Shown here piece by piece: positions 1 through 10,745 of a DNA stretch of 64,000 bases. The stretch's first letter is position 1; the number at the start of each line of letters is the position of its first letter. Position numbers and translations under genes: made by a program. The notes beneath the pieces were generated by a model. It was not told where the DNA came from, searched no databases, and was given only the letters and a program-made list of their open reading frames with translations. Source of the DNA: Zoroaster sp. YZ-2022 (Eukaryota; Echinodermata; Asteroidea; Forcipulatida; Zoroasteridae); assembly GCA_029582265.1 (NCBI GenBank), contig CM055816.1:34917049-34981048 (forward strand), read 5' to 3'.

Positions 1-463
1 TGGGAAATGTCCAGATAGTTACTACCGGGGTTTTTGGGATTTCCCCCCCGAATTGGGGAAAGGAACAGGGTATTTTTCACCGGCCAAAAGTCAACCGAAG
101 AGGCATCCCCAGCTCAAACCTGGCCCAACCCTCTTTGGAAAGGAGATAACCTGTCATGCGAACGTTTTTTGGGATGTGCCTTATGATACAAAAAGGCTGC
201 TAAAAGCGACCCGGTTCCCCAATGATTGTGTTCAGAAGGGGAAACCGGACAAAACATACAGAAAAATGGCTTTAGAAAAGTGAAAAACCACTTTTTGTGT
301 TACAATGCCCATATGGGGGGGAGATTTAATGATCAGAGGATGAAAACGAAACTTTTATATCACGAAATGGTACAAAAAGGGTTTTCAACGGGCCCTTTTT
401 TTACGCAATTTTAAATTCCACATAATATATACACAAACAATTAGTGGCCCCTTTCCCCAAGGA
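1..463. other. Edge sequence of doubtful quality
   Basis: This stretch next to the gap is full of lengthened homopolymers (runs of C, G, T and A) and short frames that resemble nothing I know. It may be a poorly polished contig edge. I see no gene here. Confidence 0.4.
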
Positions 464-963
464 NNNNNNNNNNNNNNNNNNNNNNNNNNNNNNNNNNNNN
501 NNNNNNNNNNNNNNNNNNNNNNNNNNNNNNNNNNNNNNNNNNNNNNNNNNNNNNNNNNNNNNNNNNNNNNNNNNNNNNNNNNNNNNNNNNNNNNNNNNNN
601 NNNNNNNNNNNNNNNNNNNNNNNNNNNNNNNNNNNNNNNNNNNNNNNNNNNNNNNNNNNNNNNNNNNNNNNNNNNNNNNNNNNNNNNNNNNNNNNNNNNN
701 NNNNNNNNNNNNNNNNNNNNNNNNNNNNNNNNNNNNNNNNNNNNNNNNNNNNNNNNNNNNNNNNNNNNNNNNNNNNNNNNNNNNNNNNNNNNNNNNNNNN
801 NNNNNNNNNNNNNNNNNNNNNNNNNNNNNNNNNNNNNNNNNNNNNNNNNNNNNNNNNNNNNNNNNNNNNNNNNNNNNNNNNNNNNNNNNNNNNNNNNNNN
901 NNNNNNNNNNNNNNNNNNNNNNNNNNNNNNNNNNNNNNNNNNNNNNNNNNNNNNNNNNNNNNN
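464..963. other. Assembly gap of 500 N
   Basis: Exactly 500 N are present, a round number that suggests a placeholder gap of unknown true size. It removes whatever lay downstream of the minus-strand retrotransposon endonuclease, which is where the reverse transcriptase should be. Confidence 0.99.
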
Positions 964-1137
964 TTGGGTCTACACAGTATTTAAGTGAACCTTCACAATG
1001 CTGTGATCTCCCTAGGCCCGGTAGGATGGATACAGATTCTACAGCTGTAGGGTTGGACACTAAAACAAATCTAAAATGCTGCTATCCCGCGTGGGTTCCA
1101 GTAACTAGTTGTTCCAGACTAAATGAATTGCAAATAT

Positions 1138-1863
1138 CTATAAATTTCCTACATTGAGTGGAAATACCACTCCCCAAGGTCTGAATTGATCATTCCAATT
1201 GATGTCTCTGAGATTAAAATCACCTCCTAACCAGATATCACAATTGCCCTTCGTCATCTGATGAAGTTTAGTCAATGATAGACTGAGCATGTCGATAGGG
1301 CCATGTGAGGAGTCTGGGTTATAAAAGGCTCCTACGAACACTTTCTTCTTAGGGCTGCAGTTCACTCTGACCCAGATGCATTCAGAATCTGTTTCGAGGT
1401 CATCCATGAGGTTGGCAGAAAGATTTTTGATGGCAATTAAAACACCGCCGTAACCATCAGGGCGATCCCTTCTAAAGACTGCAAAATCAGGGGGGAACAA
1501 CTCCGAGTTGAGAATTGAGCCATTTAGCCAAGTTTCTGTCCCAATTATGATGTCAGGATTTTGATCAAAAATGAGTGCTTGAAGTTCAGTTGTCTTGTTT
1601 TTCAAACTCTGGAAGTTTATATTAAGAACAGTTAGTTTTTTGGCTCTAGTAGATCTTTTGTTTGGTTTGGGTTTATTTGTTAATCCTGATTGAGGATCTC
1701 TACATTTTGACGGCTTGGGCGACGAAGACGCCAGTGGTTGTTCATCACTAAGTGATTGATCACAGACAAGCAGACTGAACGGATTGTTAGACTCAATTAA
1801 AATAGTGTCACAAAATGGCGATGATCGCGAGTAATTTGGCTGACCACAGCCATCACAAATCAA
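1138..1863 (-). pseudogene. Retrotransposon APE-type endonuclease fragment
   Basis: An open frame of about 241 residues carries the motif series of the exonuclease/endonuclease/phosphatase fold used by non-LTR retrotransposons to nick target DNA: LNINFQSLKNK (catalytic Asn region), GTETWL (catalytic Glu), YGGVLIAI, GAFYNP and GGDFNLRDINW (Asp and Asn of the active site). The N terminus continues a zinc-finger motif, ICDGCGQPNYS. The C-terminal part continues in other frames to about 964, with TAVESVSILPG and a GDHSIVKV-like motif, so the endonuclease was once complete. Frameshifts make it a pseudogene or an error-containing copy. Confidence 0.8.
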
Positions 1864-2203
1864 ATGCTTGTATTAGCAAGAAAGTAGTAAGTTTTACTAC
1901 CCATGTTGATGCAAGCATGATTCCATTTTTACATGCATCACACTGAATGCCCTTAACTGGATGGTGGCCCACCTCGTCTCCACAGATTGCACATGGTGCG
2001 GGTGGGTCGTCAGATTGGGTACATGATGTAAATGAAGTAGATGTGGGACCCGGGTTTATATTAATGTCATTTCCCATACCAATTATCAGAATATGTAACC
2101 AAGATAATTCTTTGGAGTTACGCAATGTTTTTACAAATGTTTGACGAGGAGAACAGATGCTGCATAAATAACTTGATGGTTGATCTCCATGCATGAAGTG
2201 CAT
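1853..2203 (-). pseudogene. Retrotransposon N-terminal PHD-like finger fragment
   Basis: A 116-residue frame contains CAICGDEVGHHPVKGIQCDAC. This Cys-x2-Cys ... Ile-Gln-Cys-Asp-x-Cys pattern is that of the PHD-like finger placed before the endonuclease in many CR1/L2-like elements. It overlaps the start of the endonuclease frame by 11 bases in another frame, so a frameshift separates two halves of one ancestral reading frame. The usual Trp-x-His after the fourth cysteine is lost, which fits decay. Upstream, the residues DININPGP match the leader typical of such ORFs. Confidence 0.65.
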
Positions 2204-2977
2204 ACTGGCCTAAACACCGACCCTCAGTTTGCCACAATTTCACATCCTCTGACACAATTTCGGGCAAGCAGTAACAGACCAACAGCAAAAAGACTTATGT
2301 TGAAATTCATCCTGGTATCCAGTATTGCAGTAAACAAAATAAGGAATTGATGTTCTTGGCAGATCCGTATGGTTAAACACGTACGTTGAAATCAATTAAA
2401 AATGGCCGACATGTAATTCACAGTACATACAGTCACAGTACAATCAAAAAACAGGTTAAAAAGCATCAAAAATCGGAACGACGAACTAAAATAAATCCAA
2501 AGACCAATTCTTGAAGAAACTTAAAACAATCGTATACGGTTAAAAAACAAGGATGGTCAATAAAAAAGGAGAAAAAAGGCGATTAAAAAGTTAAAAATTC
2601 CCGAGGTGGGAAAACTCCGTCTAGCTCCCGTGACAGCGCCCTCGTCGGCATGTGGTACAACTTACAAGTCAACCTGTTATAAAATGTAAGTTTGTTAACC
2701 CCTTTTTCAGCTAATTTCCTAGTTCTAGTTGTTTTGTGTCCTAGATAATTGTCACATACAACAGTTAATACTTTTGGTATATGTCAGGGGGTGGTGGACG
2801 AGGTCAAAAGTAAAGCGCGCCATCAACGTTGGTACCCTCTCATTCACAAACGAGCAGCATGAGTGTGCAGAGCTCTTCACATACAACAACCATACACTTG
2901 TGCACAACCGTACGCTCTGTGTGTATGCATGTACAGTACACTACACTGCGTCGCCACTGTGTACATGTGTACGTGTT
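2204..2977. other. No gene seen; possible retroelement leader
   Basis: AT-rich sequence with no supported coding frame. The part up to about 2660 may be the 5' untranslated leader of the minus-strand retrotransposon, but nothing fixes its end. Confidence 0.3.
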
Positions 2978-3161
2978 TATGGTGTAAACCGAGGACATAT
3001 AACAAAAGAGAACAATATGTCCTCGGTTTGCGCACGGTGTCCTCGGTATGTTTCGTGTACAAATCTAATGGGAGAAGCCTCAAAAAGTTAAAGTCCAACA
3101 ACAAAGGGAACAAAAGAGGGGAACAATAGGATGTCAAACGGTGTCCTCGGTTTACACCATA
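2978..3161. repeat. Short element with 20-bp perfect inverted ends
   Basis: Bases 2978-2997 (TATGGTGTAAACCGAGGACA) are the exact reverse complement of 3142-3161. The core TGTCCTCGGT appears twice more inside, near 3018 and 3040. This looks like a MITE or a fold-back remnant; I could not identify a target-site duplication. Confidence 0.55.
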
Positions 3162-3167
3162 CACAAG

Positions 3168-3170
<3 letters not shown>

Positions 3171-3202
<32 letters not shown>
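3171..3202. repeat. (GT)16 microsatellite
   Basis: An uninterrupted GT dinucleotide run, followed by GTATGTATGC and ACATGT-rich sequence. Confidence 0.98.
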
Positions 3203-3206
<4 letters not shown>

Positions 3207-4199
3207 ATGCAGCATACATGTATTACATGTACACATGTACATCACTGTTAAAATCCAAACCAGTAGTGTTGGGCGATTCCATTCTATTTGCACATTTTGT
3301 TTATTCGCAGATTTTGTTTATTCTTACACATATCAAAGAACATTCTTTGTTTTTTCCAAGAAAGAAAAAACTTTCGGGTAGGACGATAAGTTTTTTCAAA
3401 ATAGATGTTTTTGGCAGTGTTTAGGGTGTCTGCCTTGTACCACACACAGGGTTGCTGCTGCTCGCCACGTAGTAAAAAAAACTAAAAAAACACACAAAAT
3501 AAATTCATGATTTGGAACTACAGTACAATACGAAAAACAATATTCTCTGCATTTTCAAAGCATAATTTTTGCAGATTCTCCATAAAAATTACCAGAAAAA
3601 AACAAGTCATCAAAGCAAGCAACTTTTTTCTTCTTTATCATTATAGTGTATTGAGTAAGTGAACCTTGTGGGCTAGATCTAGGGCATAAGCCCTTGACGT
3701 CCCTGGTAAAACTCCCTGGACTGCGTTCAAAAAAGGGTTACAGATCGGAGGGACTCCAGGGTATTGGCACTGATTACAGGGATACCTTTGGTTTGCCCTA
3801 GGCCGAGGTATGTACCATCTCATTCCAAAAAATTGGTAAATTTTGAACTATTGATTAAGTTATTTTACTACAAAATTTGCTACATGTATTAGAGTGAGTA
3901 TTTTGTACCACTACTAGTCAAAGTCTACAACTTTGCTGTTAAATCCATTACTGAAAGTTCCCTTGTAAAATTAACAAAACGCTCCTTGCAAGTCAACAGT
4001 AATCCTCAGTCATTCACGGTCATCCGTGCACACTCGGGGTCATCTTGTGTTTTACGGTTTGGGACATGTACATGTTTCAATCCCATTACAAATTCAAGGA
4101 TGACATTTTTCATGCGCACAAATATCTTTTTCTATGTGTTTATCTACTACTTTCATGAACCACTTGAACCACCGCTGTGTATGTTTACTTTTTCTGCAG
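3203..4199. other. No gene seen; upstream of SET gene
   Basis: AT-rich sequence without a supported coding frame. The segment around 3790-3825 resembles a piece near 34190-34235 (both contain ACCTTTGGT followed by a CCTAGG-type word), so it may be part of a dispersed repeat. The promoter of the SET gene may lie here but I see no clear core element. Confidence 0.3.
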
Positions 4200-4336
4200 A
4201 TTTCCAAGAATGAGACTACGTAAAAAAAATACCAGAGATATTTTTACCCCAACCCCGTTTGAGGAAGCAAGAAAATCATGTCTTCTGCAACAAGACCCTG
4301 AAGGTTTCGAATTACAATTCATCGATAAAGCCATAG
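4200..4336 (+). CDS. SET-domain methyltransferase (KMT5A-like), exon 1
   Basis: First coding exon of a three-exon SET-domain gene. The likely start is ATG at 4210; an acceptor-like TTTCTGCAG ends at 4199, so an untranslated or coding exon could lie upstream. The exon encodes MRLRKKNTRDIFTPTPFEEA and continues to a phase-1 donor ATAG|GTAATC at 4337. It joins to the exon at 9192 to recreate the Gly of an IGHGVF motif, the glycine-rich start of the SET fold. KMT5A (SETD8)-type enzymes monomethylate lysine, classically H4K20; the substrate here is unknown. The three exons sum to 510 bases, exactly 170 codons with the stop, which supports the model. Confidence 0.75.
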
Positions 4337-4399
4337 GTAATCTGTGCTCTTCCAGTTGTACTGCACATGCTGTTAAAATATTTTAGATATTACATTATT

Positions 4400-4600
4400 A
4401 GGTGTTCGGGTATGTACCCGAAACACCTATTGTTTTTGTTCGTTTTTTTCTTTTCTTCTCTTTCTTCTCCAGATAGACTGTCTACAAAAAACACAAACTT
4501 CACATAAACTTGAAACTTGGTATATACTTAGAACTTAACACGTAGATGAAACAGAATTTGTGACGTCATGATTAGGTCATCAGATATCGAATTACGATAA
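4400..4600. repeat. Hairpin-ended dispersed repeat, copy 1
   Basis: A near-perfect hairpin at 4400-4428 (AGGTGTTCGGGT / ACCCGAAACACCT, 4-base loop) is followed by TATTGTTTTTGTTCG and a pyrimidine-rich stretch. A diverged copy with a different but still self-complementary stem starts at 39006. This lies in the first intron of the SET gene. The right end is not defined. Confidence 0.5.
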
Positions 4601-5758
4601 TTCAAAGTTTAATCATTAAAAAAATCATATCGAGGGATCTGAAAAATCAATAAAATTACTGATTTAGTCGGGGAAACATATGTAGTTAATCATGAGTGTA
4701 AAGAGTGTGAAATATGTGACATTAGAGACGAGGATATGTTTGAGTTTGATATTTATTTGTACTGAAAACACGACATTTTTGTAAAAAAACACACTTTTCT
4801 TGAAAATGTACGCGCAATCTGTTATTTCCACTACGTCCGCAATACTCATTCGACTGGGCGGGGCATATAAAACAGTCCGGCCGGTGGAACGATATGTCGC
4901 CCTCAATCGGCGAAACAGATTTACTCTGAAATTGTATTTTTATGAAAATACGAGTGTGAAATATGTGATATTACCGATGAACTCGTGCCAACTCATTACT
5001 CCAACCAACTCGTACTTCAACCAACATAGTCATAAAGGGTAGGTATCTTGAATTTAATTGTTAAAGAGGATTTCCTGTATTTATCTTCGTGTTTTTATAC
5101 AAGAAAAGCCATTTTTTAAGCGTTGGGTTGGCTGGTAGTGGTAACGTTAATGTAGTTGCAATTGCATTGTGCCTGACGTTCTTAACGTTAGTTATGTGAA
5201 CATACATTGTACTTTGAACAGTAAACAACTCACCACTTTTTTAACAAAATATGAACAGATGTCACTAAAATGTATTTAGAATGTAAATAAGGATAGGAAA
5301 ATTCAGTTGTTAAGGTTATGGCAATTTTTCAGTTGAAATTTTATGCCATATTTTGTAATTATATGTTTTCTCCCAAAAATCTTCAGTTTGTGCACAAATT
5401 AACGTCAAGTAGTGATTGTTTACTGCACTTTCCTTAATGTTTACCCTTCTTAGATACAAATCAACTTACACAGACAATTATTTCACAGGAAAAATGCACA
5501 ATATTCATGACACAATACTTCATGTACTTGTATTTAAGTTGTTAATGTTAGTCCTGCTCTAGTCCCTGGGGAGGCCTCTCTCACATGAAACTATGAGACT
5601 CAGCAATTTCCTTAAATACCTTTCTCTTTTGATGTGAGTTTCATGCAAGAACATTTCTTTAATTTATTACACATTGTCAAGAATTACTGTGTGCAATTTT
5701 GACAACAACCAATGCCCTTTTCAATGTTAATGGTCCAGCTACTCCAAAATTATACACT
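4601..5758. other. SET gene intron 1, no gene seen
   Basis: Intronic AT-rich sequence. GAGTGTGAAATATGTGA recurs in similar form near 4705 and 4949, suggesting an old local duplication. No coding frame is supported. Confidence 0.4.
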
Positions 5759-5990
5759 ATTTTCCCCATTCATATAAATTAGAACTTCTCTGAATTTTCA
5801 AATACTTTATTCTTGGTCCATGTACTTGTAAAACCTTCCTACTATTTTGTACAGCATGTTCACTGTGATGTATTATTTTCCTCATTCACATAAATTAGAA
5901 CTTCTCTGAAATTTTAAATACTTTATTTTTGGTCCATGTACTTATATAAAACTTTCCTATTATTTTTTACAGCATGTTGACTCTGATGTA
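5759..5990. repeat. Two-copy tandem duplication, period 116 bp
   Basis: Two adjacent units share ATAAATTAGAACTTCTCTGA, TGGTCCATGTACTT and ACAGCATGTT in the same order with a few substitutions. This is a local tandem duplication inside the intron. Confidence 0.85.
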
Positions 5991-6171
5991 TCATGGCTCA
6001 GACTAAGTTTCAGCCTACAGCACCCCGACACGGCGTTGACACCACATCCAAATGCAGTATCGTAACTGTTCAAGTCAATCTTCAGTTTGTAGGCTACACG
6101 ATGGTATGGTTTAACGTCTTACGTTAACAGATCATTTGAGAATCCGTGCACACATGGGCGTCAACAGCTTA

Positions 6172-6800
6172 TGAAAAGTGGGGGGACATGAGCCCCAATT
6201 AGTGATCTGTGTCCTGGGGAGTTATCTAAGGGGAGGGGGTGTCCCCTTGCCCTTAGAGATTGTTTGCATAATTAAGGGTGCTTAGGTGCTAAATGGTGCT
6301 ATATTTTGTTAAATAATTGTATATTTCTTGAAGAAAAAATATTGAAATTTATACTATTTGTTCAAACTAATCATGCTACAAAAAAATTACCCCCCCCCCT
6401 GGATCCGCGATCATCCGCTCCTGAATTAAAGGTCCTAGTTCTATTATAATTCCACGAATAATTCAGATTATATCTACTTTTTGCCTGTCCCAACATTTGT
6501 GTTAGTATTTCACATGCTCATCTGAGTCATCTCAATGTTAAACTGATGAATGTTGTCTTTCACCAAAACTGAAGCTCTACATCAAGTTACCAGCATTTTA
6601 TTTTCAGTCTTTTCAGATCGAAAATGGCTGTTTTCACTAATATCGAGTTTGATTCTATTTGAGTCAGCAATTGATACAAAAAATCGAACATATGCCTGCC
6701 ATTTTTTTATATTATTGTTCTGAAAAGTGGGGGGACAAACGATATGATATCCCCCCCCACTTTCAAAAGTGGGGGGGACATGTCCCCCCCGTCCCCCACC
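6172..6800. repeat. Possible MITE with G-run ends
   Basis: GAAAAGTGGGGGGACA occurs near 6174 and again near 6723, and 6753-6790 has further C-run/G-run complementary stretches (CCCCCCCCACTTT / AAAGTGGGGGGG). The layout resembles a decayed inverted-repeat transposon, but I could not fix its ends. Confidence 0.35.
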
Positions 6801-8052
6801 TGTACTTGGTTTCGTTTGAAGGTATGTAAACTTTCACATTTTTTATAGATGTATGTTCGTTTTAGTATAATTTTATAGATATTGATTACATAAAACCATG
6901 GTTAACGTTAAAAACCTTAGTGTGGCAATGGTATCACATGTGCTGCGCCTGAAGTGAAACAGGTCAACTCGTATGCGTGCTCGTACTTTTACCAATTCAC
7001 ACTTATTTTGGTCAACTCAACCCGGAAAAATATTTATTACTGAATATTTACTGGCATGCGTACGGATTGACATCCGGTGGAGTACGCGTTGGTAAAAGTA
7101 CAAGTTAATTTAGCTACACTATAGTGTCTGTAGTTCCTCATAATAATAGTAGTACTTATGTCCTGTGTGGTGATGGCTGCATTGCAGTTTACTTTATACT
7201 AGCACTTAATTTTCTCACTAAAGTAGACCAGAAACAAATATCAGCACCTTTATTGAGATAATGAAACGGTCACATCATGGAGGAAGGAAGACGTCACATG
7301 TAGTTCTATTCAATTGTAAAACCTAACTTAAAGGCATTGTTCTGAAGGGATCATTTTTCTGAAGTTACATCAATCCATCAATCCATCAATCCATCATCCC
7401 GATAATAACATATAAGGGCATTCTAAGTTATGTGTGTTTTGTTAGCATGACCCATTATTCTTCGTCCCTCTTTGAAAACATTTAATATTGTTTTTACATG
7501 ATTCGTTTATATTTCAGATCAACGATATCCATTTGTGCTACTGCTACAAGGTGTGTTAGAGTCTGTGTAACTTTGTGATCCAATGGCCAGTATTTGAAGT
7601 TTATCCATTCATCAAAGGAGTTAACGTATTATTCAAATTATTTTATATGGACTTATCCTATCTGTGGCAGTCTTGACCCTCAAGGGAATTGTTTTTTCAG
7701 GACCTCAAGACACATCTAGGTCTTTCTAGGAATTTCTTTAACATGTTAGGACAAAAATAGTACTGAGGAATTCTTATTATTTTTTTGACTGGACGCAAAC
7801 ATCCTCACAAATATAATTATTAAGCAATATCTGTTGGTGATCTAGTAAAATGTATATTGCCCACAGTGAATCACTGGCAGTTGGGCCATATAAACATAGT
7901 AAACATACCCCCCCCCCCCAATCTTCATTGCATGGGTGTGTCAGCCTTGGAATACCTTTTGCCAGATCACCCAATTAAAGTTCCTATTTATTTGTATGCT
8001 CGCATTGGGATAGTACTGACCATCAATCCCATAAACACAATTGGTTAAACAG
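6801..8052. other. SET gene intron 1, no gene seen
   Basis: AT-rich intronic sequence with a CCATCAATC-type triplication near 7374 and a C10 run near 7910. I see no coding frame that stands out. Confidence 0.4.
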
Positions 8053-8275
8053 ACAGTATCGTCACGATCAGAGCATACTTTCTACAAACGGGCCATGGAA
8101 TTGGTATCCTAGTTTAAGACGAACATAGTGACTAAAAATTACTGGCTCATTTATGCAGCAGCAACGCAAATATGACCTTATCATGTGAGTATTATTTTCA
8201 GTCACTGAGTTAAACTAGAACTTGAACTCTGATTCCATGCCCTGTTGATCGTGAAGATATTGCCACCTTTAAACA
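8053..8275. repeat. Fold-back repeat (about 75-bp imperfect arms)
   Basis: The left arm (ATCGTCACGATC ... GCCATGGAAT ... CCTAGTTTAA ... TAGTGACT) is complementary to the right arm (AGTCACTGAGTTAAACTAG ... ATTCCATGCCC ... GATCGTGAAGATATTG). Related single arms occur at about 48886-48960 and 58441-58520, so this is a dispersed family. Confidence 0.65.
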
Positions 8276-8589
8276 ATAACTTTAACATTACTATTTATGA
8301 AAATGTATTTTCAACAGTTAATGACACATAAATACATGTAACAATCCGAAGATCATATTTCAGTATTGTTTGTTTCTTTTTATTTTACAATTAAACTTCA
8401 AATTACATTGTGCTGTCTCTTCCCTATAAGTATTGTTTTGAAAAACTGAACCAAACATTTAAATATTATAACACTTGATCGAATTTGTCATTGTATTGTA
8501 CAAGACCTGCACACACCACCTCGGGGCCAAAAATGTGTAATGATAAAGCTGTGATGATACAGTATTTAATTCCACCACAACGTATAATT

Positions 8590-9046
8590 AGCGTAACAGC
8601 TCTGTATTCGTCCAAAGGACAAACACCTAATGTCGTACAGATCGTTAATTGTCAAAAAATATTTACGAAAGATGACCCCAATTTGACCTTACTTCCTGTC
8701 CAAACCGGAAGTCAAAGTTTACTATTAATAAAAATCATATCTCAACAACCACAAGAGGTAAAATTGACATTTATTGTACCATTGTATAGATTGTTAATTG
8801 TCGAAAAATATTTACACAAAGGTGACCCCAATTTGACCTTACTTCCTGTCCAAACCGGAAGTCAAATTTTAATATTAAAAAAAATCATATCTCAACAACC
8901 ACAACAGGTAAATTCACAGTTTTTGCACCATTGTACAGATTGTTAATTGTCAAAAATATTTACAAAAACATTCTGACGTCATCATCACTACCCTGACAAA
9001 ATCCGAACACCTATGTGTTTGTCATATGACAAACACTTAAGTCTAG
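8590..9046 (+). mobile_element. Helentron/pearl-like nonautonomous element (candidate)
   Basis: Three features occur together: a 149-bp tandem repeat core (8641 to about 8960), a perfect 22-bp palindrome at 9015-9036 (GTGTTTGTCATATGACAAACAC), and CTAG six bases after it at 9043-9046. A hairpin just upstream of a CTRR end is the hallmark of Helitron-group 3' ends, and central tandem repeats of roughly this length are known from pearl-type elements. The 5' end is not clear. A related hairpin in reverse orientation lies at about 63888. The family assignment is inference. Confidence 0.4.
8641..8960. repeat. 149-bp tandem repeat, about 2.2 copies
   Basis: Units start at 8641, 8790 and 8939. Shared words include GACCCCAATTTGACCTTACT, TCCTGTCCAAACCGGAAGTC and ATCATATCTCAACAACCACA. 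The third copy is truncated at the CAAAAATATTTAC stretch. The open frame across this stretch (8485-8946) is a by-product of the repeat. Confidence 0.9.
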
Positions 9047-9191
9047 TTTCTCTTATTTTTATTTTTATTTTATTTTCTTTTTAATTTCCAACCAACAGCG
9101 ATAAACCGCCAACAACAGGAAGGGATTAAAATTTAAAATTTACAAAACTTCTATTATTTAACAAAATTCAAATTTTGTGTAACCTATGTAG

Positions 9192-9354
9192 GTCATGGTG
9201 TATTCACAACCAAGGACTTTAAAAGTGGAGACTTTCTCCTAGAATACCGAGGGGAGAGTATATCGTATCCAGAGGGTCTGCAGAGGGAAAAGACACTTGA
9301 ACTGTCTCTTGGGAGCTTTCTTTATTATAAAGATCGTCATCATGGAAGGAAATG
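9192..9354 (+). CDS. SET-domain methyltransferase (KMT5A-like), exon 2
   Basis: The acceptor is TATGTAG ending at 9191 and the donor is ATG|GTAAGT at 9355. The exon encodes HGVFTTKDFKSGDFLLEYRG and then ESISYPEGLQRE, the first half of a SET domain: a glycine-x-glycine turn, the GDFLLEYRG strand that helps bind S-adenosylmethionine, and a helix of charged residues. It ends two bases into a cysteine codon (KW/KC region) completed by the exon at 9872. Phases on both sides match its neighbours exactly. The 4.9-kb intron before it carries several repeat insertions. Confidence 0.85.
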
Positions 9355-9871
9355 GTAAGTACTATGTAAAGAAATTTGTGGTTGCATGTTTTTTCACTCT
9401 GCTGGTTTTATGTGATATAATTTGGAATTTGAAGGGCAAGTGTACACTGTAAATAGTCAGTGCACCCTGGATTTTCCATACTTGTGAAGGGCATCTTACA
9501 GCATCTTCCAGAGATTGCAGATTTCAGACTGACAGTAATGTGGTCTTCCAATGTTTTGTTATTTTATTTTTAAAGAAGGGGTGGGGTGGGGTTGTTGTTG
9601 ATGATGTTTAAATGTTAGAGCAGTGCTCTATGGCAGACACTCTTATTTTAACCCAGCTTCCTAATTTTAACTCCTGCCATAGCATGCAGTTTAATCAAAA
9701 TTCAGACTTGTTCCCAATCTGTTCATTGTCATCTTGCTGTACATATTCTTAAGAAAGAGAATAAACCTACAGAAAAACTGCCTCAAACAGATGAGAGCTT
9801 ATCACTAAAAATACATGGCAAATTTTGTCAATGTTTTTCAACATAATTAATTTTCTAATTTTTTTGTTCAG
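9355..9871. other. SET gene intron 2
   Basis: AT-rich intron ending in the pyrimidine-rich tract TTTTTTTGTTCAG. No other feature is seen. Confidence 0.7.
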
Positions 9872-10091
9872 TGTTGATGCTACAAAATCTACTGGTCTCG
9901 GTAGAATGGTAAATGATGCAGTATGGCCTAACACTAATTGCAAGATGGTGTCTTTCTACGGCTGCCCAAAAGGGGGCACACGTCTCTGCCTTTACGCCAT
10001 AAAAGACATCGAAGAAGGTTCAGAGCTGAGGTTTGACTATGGTGTTACAGACCTTCCTTGGCGTAAAAAGTATGGAAAAATACAGTACTGA
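9872..10091 (+). CDS. SET-domain methyltransferase (KMT5A-like), exon 3
   Basis: Encodes CVDATKSTGLGRMVND, then CLYAIKDIEEGSELRFDYGV and DLPWRKKYGKIQY before TGA. These match the end of a KMT5A-type SET domain: the CVDATxxTxxLGR strand, the N-H-S knot position and the ExLxYDYG cofactor/product tail. Two departures are notable: the usual Asn-His is Asn-Asp (VND), and the Tyr-Asp-Tyr is Phe-Asp-Tyr, so catalysis may be altered. The gene may end here, with AATAAA at 10301. Alternatively a GT at 10063 (TGGC|GTAAAA) would leave phase 1 and join in frame to the exon at 13767, fusing this domain to the recombinase exons. Confidence 0.85.
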
Positions 10092-10300
10092 TCAGTCTTT
10101 CCTGCAGTAAATTACTCTCCCTCAGATTTTAAACTCGGACAAGTTTCTTACAATGAATTATTACAAATGGAAGTTTTCTAGACCTACAAGTCAACTTGTG
10201 TTATGACATTTATACTCTTACCTCAAGTTTGATCCCATTTGACTAGTGTAACATGCTAAAGTGTGCCTTTTTCGATAGGCTATTGCTAATTTATAATAAT

Positions 10301-10306
10301 AATAAA
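10301..10306 (+). terminator. Possible polyadenylation signal of SET gene
   Basis: AATAAA lies 210 bases after the TGA at 10089-10091. This is a suitable position if the SET gene ends with exon 3, but the motif is common by chance in sequence this rich in A and T. Confidence 0.35.
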
Positions 10307-10745
10307 ACAATATAATGAGAAGTTAATTTTAAAGTGTATCTTTAGATACTGTAAAAAAAAAAGACAAGATTACCTAATGGCAGGGAGCCTTTGTGAAGTA
10401 AAACTTGTCATAGTGCCTCTTCAAGGAATGAACTGAGCTGTTAAAAATGTTTTTTGCAACAGTGAAATAAGTTAAGGTTTATTTTCGTAAAACATTCCAT
10501 GAACAGCAGAGTCAGAGTCAACATTTGGAAGCCATTTTGACTAATCGTATGAAACTGTTAAAAAGCAAATTACATTGTACATGTTCATCAAAGGGTCATG
10601 ATGGTTTACTATTAAATCATGGATTATTTTTGCTCGGGTAAGGATGAAACGACTTGTTATGCATACTGTATACTTAAATTAAGGCATCGTGTAAACATGG
10701 GATACTTTAGCCCATGTTTTCATATCTCTGTATTTCTTATTGCAG

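Larger units (their letters stand above)
964..2203 (-). mobile_element. CR1/L2-like non-LTR retrotransposon, 5' part, decayed
   Basis: Read on the minus strand, this holds a PHD-like zinc finger followed by an APE-type endonuclease, the usual order in the first part of many CR1/L2/jockey-group elements. The reading frame breaks several times: between finger and endonuclease near 1860, again near 1138-1060, and once more just before the final SDH-like motif near 1005. The element runs into the assembly gap, so the reverse transcriptase is not visible. The 5' end is not defined; the sequence up to about 2660 could be its leader. It is a dead copy as assembled. Confidence 0.8.

Noticed and set aside
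401..1157. Long open frames on both strands across 464-963
   Set aside because: They run through the 500-N gap and are artefacts.
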